Shown: in pieces, positions 60,176-64,000 of the stretch | Numbering within the stretch: position 1 is the first letter of the stretch | Layout of the letters: each line of letters starts with the position of its first letter | Source of the DNA: Kitasatospora aureofaciens | Lineage (GTDB): Bacteria; Actinomycetota; Actinomycetes; Streptomycetales; Streptomycetaceae | Assembly: GCF_019192735.1 (NCBI RefSeq) | Contig: NZ_JAHTKP010000006.1 | Coordinates: 124,001-188,000, forward strand | Direction of reading: 5' to 3' | Length of the DNA: 64,000 nucleotides | Program-made: the position numbers and the translations under genes | Notes under the pieces: model-generated | Told to the model about the DNA's origin: nothing | Databases searched by the model: none | The model's input: only the letters and a program-made list of their open reading frames with translations

Positions 60176-60792
60176 GCCGGGACCTTGCGGAAGGTCTCCA
60201 GGAAGTTCGCGATCTCGTCCAGCCCGTGCCCGGTAAGGCAGTTGGTGAGCACGACCGGGCCGCCCTCGCGGACGCGGCGGGCATCGGACTCCATGATGCC
60301 GAGGTCCGCGCGCACGTACTGGGCGATGTCGATCTTGTTGATGACCAGCAGGTCGGACTCGGTGATGCCCGGGCCGCGCTTGCGGGGCATCTTCTCCCCC
60401 TCGGCGGTGTCCAGGACGAAGAGGAAGAGGTCGACCAGGACCGGGCTGAAGGTCAGGGTGAGGTTGTCGCCGCCGGACTCGAACAGCAGGGTGTCGACGT
60501 CGGGGAAGCGCTCCAGCATCTCGGCGCCGGCCGCAAGGTTCATCGTCGGGTCGTCCCGGACGGCGGTGTGCGGGCAGGCGCCGGTCTCGACGCCGACGAC
60601 CCGCTCGGGGTCGAGCACGCCGGCCAGGGTGCGGCGCACGTGCTGCGCGTCCTCCTGGGTGTAGATGTCGTTGGTGATGACCGCCGGGTGGTGGCCGCGC
60701 TCGATCAGGACCGGTACGAGGGCCTCGATCAGCGCCGTCTTGCCGGACCCCACGGGCCCGCCGATACCCACGCGGAGCACGCTCTCCGTCAT
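60172..60792 (-). CDS. ureG: urease accessory GTPase UreG
   Basis: A 206-residue SIMIBI GTPase that drives nickel insertion. It has the P-loop GPVGSGKTA at residues 12-20, NDIYTQEDA, the metal-binding CPH in [16 protein letters not shown], and NKIDIA for guanine specificity. I begin at the ATG ending at 60792; the twelve codons before it are out of family. It overlaps ureD by 4 nt and is 82 bp after ureF. All key residues are intact. Confidence 0.95.
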   Translation of the reverse strand: MTESVLRVGIGGPVGSGKTALIEALVPVLIERGHHPAVITNDIYTQEDAQHVRRTLAGVLDPERVVGVETGACPHTAVRDDPTMNLAAGAEMLERFPDVDTLLFESGGDNLTLTFSPVLVDLFLFVLDTAEGEKMPRKRGPGITESDLLVINKIDIAQYVRADLGIMESDARRVREGGPVVLTNCLTGHGLDEIANFLETFRKVPA

Positions 60793-60874
60793 TGCTGTCT
60801 CCTCTGGTGCAAGTTGGTGCAGTGTCACGCGTTTCCGACGTCCGAGGGTGCGGCCGAGCGCACCCCCGGACGGT

Positions 60875-61624
60875 TCAGCTGGCGAACAGCCGGGCCTCGG
60901 CCCGCTCGTGGCGTCCGGACATCGCGTCCGCGACCGGCACGCAGCCGCCCAGATCCTCCAACTCCCGGACGAGAGCGGCCCGGACGGTCTCCTCGATCAC
61001 CGGCGCCAGCGCCCGCAGCACCACCTGCGCCCGGCGGTGATCGGTCAGCCGCAACCGCAGGGCGGCGCCGACGAAGCTGGTGCAGAACGCGAACAGGTCG
61101 CTGGTGACGGCCTGTTCGGCCGGCACTCCGGCCGAGGCGTACGCGACCCCGGCCGCCACCGCCTGGCAGCCGGGGGCCCGCTTGTCGGCGACCAGTACGG
61201 CGTACTGCTCCAACGGCTCCCCGCCCACCGACTCCCGTGCGATGTCGAGGAGTTGGCGCCCGGTCCGGGTGGCGGCCAGGCGCAGCTCGCGGTTCAGCTT
61301 GGTGGCGTGCAGCCGCTGGTCGATCTCAGCCAGCCGCTCCCAGTCACCGTCGCGGGCGGCGCGGTGGGCCAGGGCCAGCGCGGTCGCGTCGGACGGGCCG
61401 ACGGAGTGGCGCAGCAGGTCGGCGAGCAGCTCGGGCATGGTGTCCGGGGTGACCGCCTTGGCCTGGGCGTAGCCCTCCAGGCCGTGCGAGAGGGTGTAGA
61501 AGCCGCTGGGGAAGGCCGAGTCGGTCAGCTGGAGGCAGACCAGCAGAGCGTCGAGGCCTCCCCCGGCCGGCGCGGCGGACGCGGCGGTGCGGACGTCCTC
61601 GGTGGTGTCCACGGAGCTGCTCAC
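60875..61624 (-). CDS. ureF: urease accessory protein UreF
   Basis: A 249-residue UreF, the helical protein that regulates UreG in the activation complex. It has [22 protein letters not shown] near residues 31-52, [13 protein letters not shown], and ATRTGRQLL. The GTG start at 61624 shares GTGA with the ureC stop. The C-terminal part ([27 protein letters not shown]) matches the family end. Between it and ureG there is an 82-bp gap without a clear terminator. Confidence 0.93.
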   Translation of the reverse strand: MSSSVDTTEDVRTAASAAPAGGGLDALLVCLQLTDSAFPSGFYTLSHGLEGYAQAKAVTPDTMPELLADLLRHSVGPSDATALALAHRAARDGDWERLAEIDQRLHATKLNRELRLAATRTGRQLLDIARESVGGEPLEQYAVLVADKRAPGCQAVAAGVAYASAGVPAEQAVTSDLFAFCTSFVGAALRLRLTDHRRAQVVLRALAPVIEETVRAALVRELEDLGGCVPVADAMSGRHERAEARLFAS

Positions 61625-63345
61625 GCGAGGTAGAACAGGTGGTTGAGCGGGAGTTGGCGGGCGGGCTCGATGGTGGCCGGGTCGCCGTCCAGGGTGACCT
61701 TGTAGGTCTCCGGGTCGACCGCGATCTTCGGCAGCGCGTCGTTGCGGACCATGTGCTGCTTGCCGACCGAGCGGCAGTGCCGCACGGGCAGGACGCGGCT
61801 GTCCAGGCCGAGTTGGGCCGGCACGCCGAGGTCGACGGCGGCCTGGGACATGAAGGAGACCCGGGTGGCCTGCTTCGCCCGCCCGTACGCGCCGTACATC
61901 GGCCGGTAGTAGACCGGCTGCGGGGTGGGCAGCGAGGCGTTCGGGTCCCCCATCAGCGCCCAGTTGATGATGCCGCCCTTGATGACCATCTTGGGCTTGG
62001 CGCCGAAGGAGTGGATCGGCCAGAGCACGATGTCGGCGAGCTTGCCGCTCTCCAGCGAGCCGATGTACTCCGAAGTGCCGGAGGCGATGGCCGGGTTGAT
62101 GGTGAGCTTGGCGAGGTAGCGCAGGACGCGGAAGTTGTCGTTGCGTCCGGTGTCGCCGGCGAGCTTGCCGCGCTGGTCCTTGCAGTGGTGGGCGGTCTGG
62201 AAGGCGCGGGTGAAGGACTCCCCGATCCGACCCATCGCCTGCGAGTCCGAGGAGAAGATCGAGATGACCCCCTCGTCGTGCAGGACGGTCTCGGCGGCGA
62301 TGGTCTCGGCGCGCACCCGGGAGTCGGCGAAGGACACGTCCTCGGGGATGTCGTGGCTGAGGTGGTGGCAGACCATCACCATGTCCAGCAGCTCGTCCAC
62401 CGAGTTGACGGTGTAGGGCAGCGTGGGGTTGGTGGAGGACGGCAGGACGTTGGCCTCGCCGGCGATCCGCATGATGTCGGGGGCGTGGCCGCCGCCCGCG
62501 CCCTCGGTGTGGAAGGTGTGGATGGTGCGGCCGTCGATCGCCGAGAGGGTGTCCTCGAAGAAGCCGGACTCGTTGAGCGTGTCCGTGTGGATCGCCACCT
62601 GGACGTCGTACTCGTCGGCGACGCGCAGCGCGCTGTCGATCGCGGCCGGGGTGCTGCCCCAGTCCTCGTGCACCTTGAGGCCGCAGGCGCCGGCCTCGAC
62701 CTGCTCGCGCAGGGCACCTGGCAGCGAGCCGTTGCCCTTGCCGAGGAGGCCGACGTTGACGGGGAGGTCCTCGACCGCCTGGTACATCCGCCCGATGTTC
62801 CACGGCCCGGGCGTACAGGTGGTGCCGTTGGTGCCGTCGGACGGGCCGGTGCCGCCGCCGATGAGGGTGGTGATGCCGTTGCTCAGCGCCTCCTGCACCT
62901 GCTGCGGGGCGATGAAGTGGATGTGGGTGTCGACGCCGCCGGCGGTCGCGATCAGGTGCTCGCCGGAGATCACGTCGGTGCCGGGACCGATCACCAGCCT
63001 GGGGTGCACGCCGCTCTGGGTGTGCGGGTTGCCGGCCTTGCCGACGGCGGTGATGAAGCCGTCCTTCACGCCGATGTCGCCCTTGACCACGCCGAGGACC
63101 GGGTCCATCACCACGACGTTGGTGATCACCAGGTCCAGCGCGCCCTGGACGGAGGTCGCGGCCGGGTCCTGGGCCATGCCGTCGCGGATGCCCTTGCCGC
63201 CGCCGTAGACGGCCTCGTCGCCGTAGTGGCCCTGATTGAAGTCCTTCTCGATCTCGACGACGAGGTTGGTGTCGGCGAGGTGGAAGCGGTCGCCGACGGT
63301 GGGCCCGAAGAGATCGGTGTACTGCTTGCGGGACAGCATGGCCAT
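61621..63345 (-). CDS. ureC: urease alpha subunit UreC
   Basis: A 574-residue catalytic subunit. All nickel-site residues are present: H141 and H143 (DTHIHF), the carbamylated lysine K224 (GLKVHEDWG), H253 (IHTD), H279 ([13 protein letters not shown]) and D367 (SSDSQAMGR). The flexible flap has MVMVCHHL with the catalytic-base histidine. It hydrolyses urea to ammonia and carbamate, with beta and gamma subunits, in the cytosol. Its length is the family norm. It overlaps ureB by one base (TGATG) and ureF by four. Confidence 0.97.
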   Translation of the reverse strand: MAMLSRKQYTDLFGPTVGDRFHLADTNLVVEIEKDFNQGHYGDEAVYGGGKGIRDGMAQDPAATSVQGALDLVITNVVVMDPVLGVVKGDIGVKDGFITAVGKAGNPHTQSGVHPRLVIGPGTDVISGEHLIATAGGVDTHIHFIAPQQVQEALSNGITTLIGGGTGPSDGTNGTTCTPGPWNIGRMYQAVEDLPVNVGLLGKGNGSLPGALREQVEAGACGLKVHEDWGSTPAAIDSALRVADEYDVQVAIHTDTLNESGFFEDTLSAIDGRTIHTFHTEGAGGGHAPDIMRIAGEANVLPSSTNPTLPYTVNSVDELLDMVMVCHHLSHDIPEDVSFADSRVRAETIAAETVLHDEGVISIFSSDSQAMGRIGESFTRAFQTAHHCKDQRGKLAGDTGRNDNFRVLRYLAKLTINPAIASGTSEYIGSLESGKLADIVLWPIHSFGAKPKMVIKGGIINWALMGDPNASLPTPQPVYYRPMYGAYGRAKQATRVSFMSQAAVDLGVPAQLGLDSRVLPVRHCRSVGKQHMVRNDALPKIAVDPETYKVTLDGDPATIEPARQLPLNHLFYLA

Positions 63346-63743
63346 CAGCGGTTGCCTTCCTTGTGGTCGAGGTTGGTGCCCTTGAAGCCGAGCGCGATCG
63401 CCCGGTCGATCGCGCGGGAGCGGGTGTGGGGCGACTTGATGCCGCCGTCGACGAGGTTGCTGAAGCCGACCAGGCGGCCGTGGCCGCCGAACTCGGCGAG
63501 CGTGACGTCCTTGGTGTCGCCTGGCTCGAAGCGGACGGCGGTGCCCGCCGGGATGTCCAGGTGCTTGCCGAAGGCGGCGTTGCGGTCGAAGTCGAGGGCG
63601 CGGTTGGCCTCGAAGAAGTGGTAGTGCGAACCGACCTGGATCGCCCGGTCGCCCGTGTTGCTGACCGTGATGGTGACCTGGGCGCGGCCGGCGTTGATCT
63701 CCACCGGGTCGTCGCCGTACAGGTACGTGGCGCCACCAGACAT
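63345..63743 (-). CDS. ureB: urease beta subunit UreB
   Basis: A 132-residue beta subunit. It has [33 protein letters not shown] near residues 14-46, [18 protein letters not shown], and GFSNLVDGG. The start is the ATG ending at 63743 with GGAAGGGCC just upstream. The C-terminal 20 residues ([12 protein letters not shown]) are a short tail. It forms the enzyme with UreC and a gamma subunit. The gene before it is not a typical ureA. Confidence 0.95.
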   Translation of the reverse strand: MSGGATYLYGDDPVEINAGRAQVTITVSNTGDRAIQVGSHYHFFEANRALDFDRNAAFGKHLDIPAGTAVRFEPGDTKDVTLAEFGGHGRLVGFSNLVDGGIKSPHTRSRAIDRAIALGFKGTNLDHKEGNR

Positions 63744-63780
63744 GGCTGGCCCTTCCTCTCTCTGTCGGGTCTCTGTCGGT

Positions 63781-64000
63781 TCAGTGATGTGCGTGAAGGT
63801 GCCCGTGGGTGTGCGAGTGCGTGTGGTCCCCGCCGGGCCCGTGGCTGTGGGCGTAGCCGTGCCCGTGCTCGGCGTCGAGGCCGGCCCGGATGCCGTCCTC
63901 CCCGTGGCCGAGCAGGTGCAGGGCCGCCGCGGTGCGGGCCGCGACCACCCCGGCGATCGCGGACGGGCGCAGCAGCGGCCCACCGTCGCGCACGCCAGGC
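63781..64000 (-). CDS. C-terminal part of a His-rich protein at the window edge
   Basis: The frame runs off the right edge and ends at 63781. The visible 70 residues include an Ala-rich helix ([17 protein letters not shown]) and a tail with about fifteen histidines in a short span ([23 protein letters not shown]), typical of nickel-storing or metal-chaperone tails such as those of UreE or HypB. It lies 37 bp before ureB in the place of ureA, but does not resemble a gamma subunit. A GTG at 63993 could start a short protein, yet the frame stays open beyond it. The product is therefore unassigned; nickel handling is inferred. Confidence 0.55.
   Translation of the reverse strand, partial: PGVRDGGPLLRPSAIAGVVAARTAAALHLLGHGEDGIRAGLDAEHGHGYAHSHGPGGDHTHSHTHGHLHAHH

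Overview
The window is very GC-rich throughout, with frequent GTG/TTG starts, many 4-nt stop/start overlaps and probable leaderless promoters. It carries a cvnABCD-type conservon, and the gene families present are typical of streptomycetes. I read it as a chromosomal segment from a Streptomycetaceae actinobacterium (Streptomyces or Kitasatospora); the genus cannot be settled from this sequence alone. I saw no rRNA, tRNA, CRISPR array, transposase or integrase.

Layout. 0-8 kb: two crotonase-fold acyl-CoA enzymes, an NAD-binding channel-like protein, an HdeD-like membrane protein, a DUF6461-like protein, a CaiB/BaiF CoA transferase and a metallo-beta-lactamase-fold hydrolase. 8-10.7 kb: a truncated cytochrome P450, a Met/His-rich membrane protein, and an ECF sigma factor facing away from a small zinc anti-sigma factor. 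10.7-19.8 kb: a plus-strand block of MFS exporter, cytochrome P450 and PvcA/Dit1-type isocyanide synthase; facing it, a FecBCD/BtuFCD-type ABC importer with a structured leader; then a second metal/cobalamin-receptor protein and a lytic-transglycosylase lipoprotein. 19.8-26.6 kb: a protein with a long acidic repeat tail, a lipase maturation factor-like membrane protein, a GAF-PAS sensor and an acyl-CoA dehydrogenase. 27-31 kb: the conservon (histidine-kinase-like protein, roadblock protein, DUF742 protein, GTPase) followed by a MarR regulator.

31.2-44.2 kb: the most distinctive part, a translationally coupled five-gene minus-strand operon in the order DUF4132 protein, 1,726-residue unknown protein, MoxR AAA+ ATPase, DUF5682/VWA protein, SWIM zinc-finger protein. 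It looks like a chaperone-type or conflict-type NTPase machine whose job is unknown. 44.3-50.5 kb: a PQQ-type sugar dehydrogenase lipoprotein, a metalloprotease-like protein with a degenerate motif, a patchwork of broken genes, a Uma2 nuclease, a zinc-ribbon protein and a CapA-like lipoprotein.

50.7-59.2 kb: universal stress protein, M48 protease, MarR regulator, PP2C phosphatase, SDR, quinone oxidoreductase, LuxR-type regulator and a protein tyrosine phosphatase. 59.2-64 kb: a urease operon read leftward (ureB-ureC-ureF-ureG-ureD). Where ureA would be expected, the window edge shows the end of a His-rich protein instead.

The urease genes, the isocyanide block beside a metal/cobalamin importer, and the MoxR-VWA machine are the units whose genes most clearly work together.
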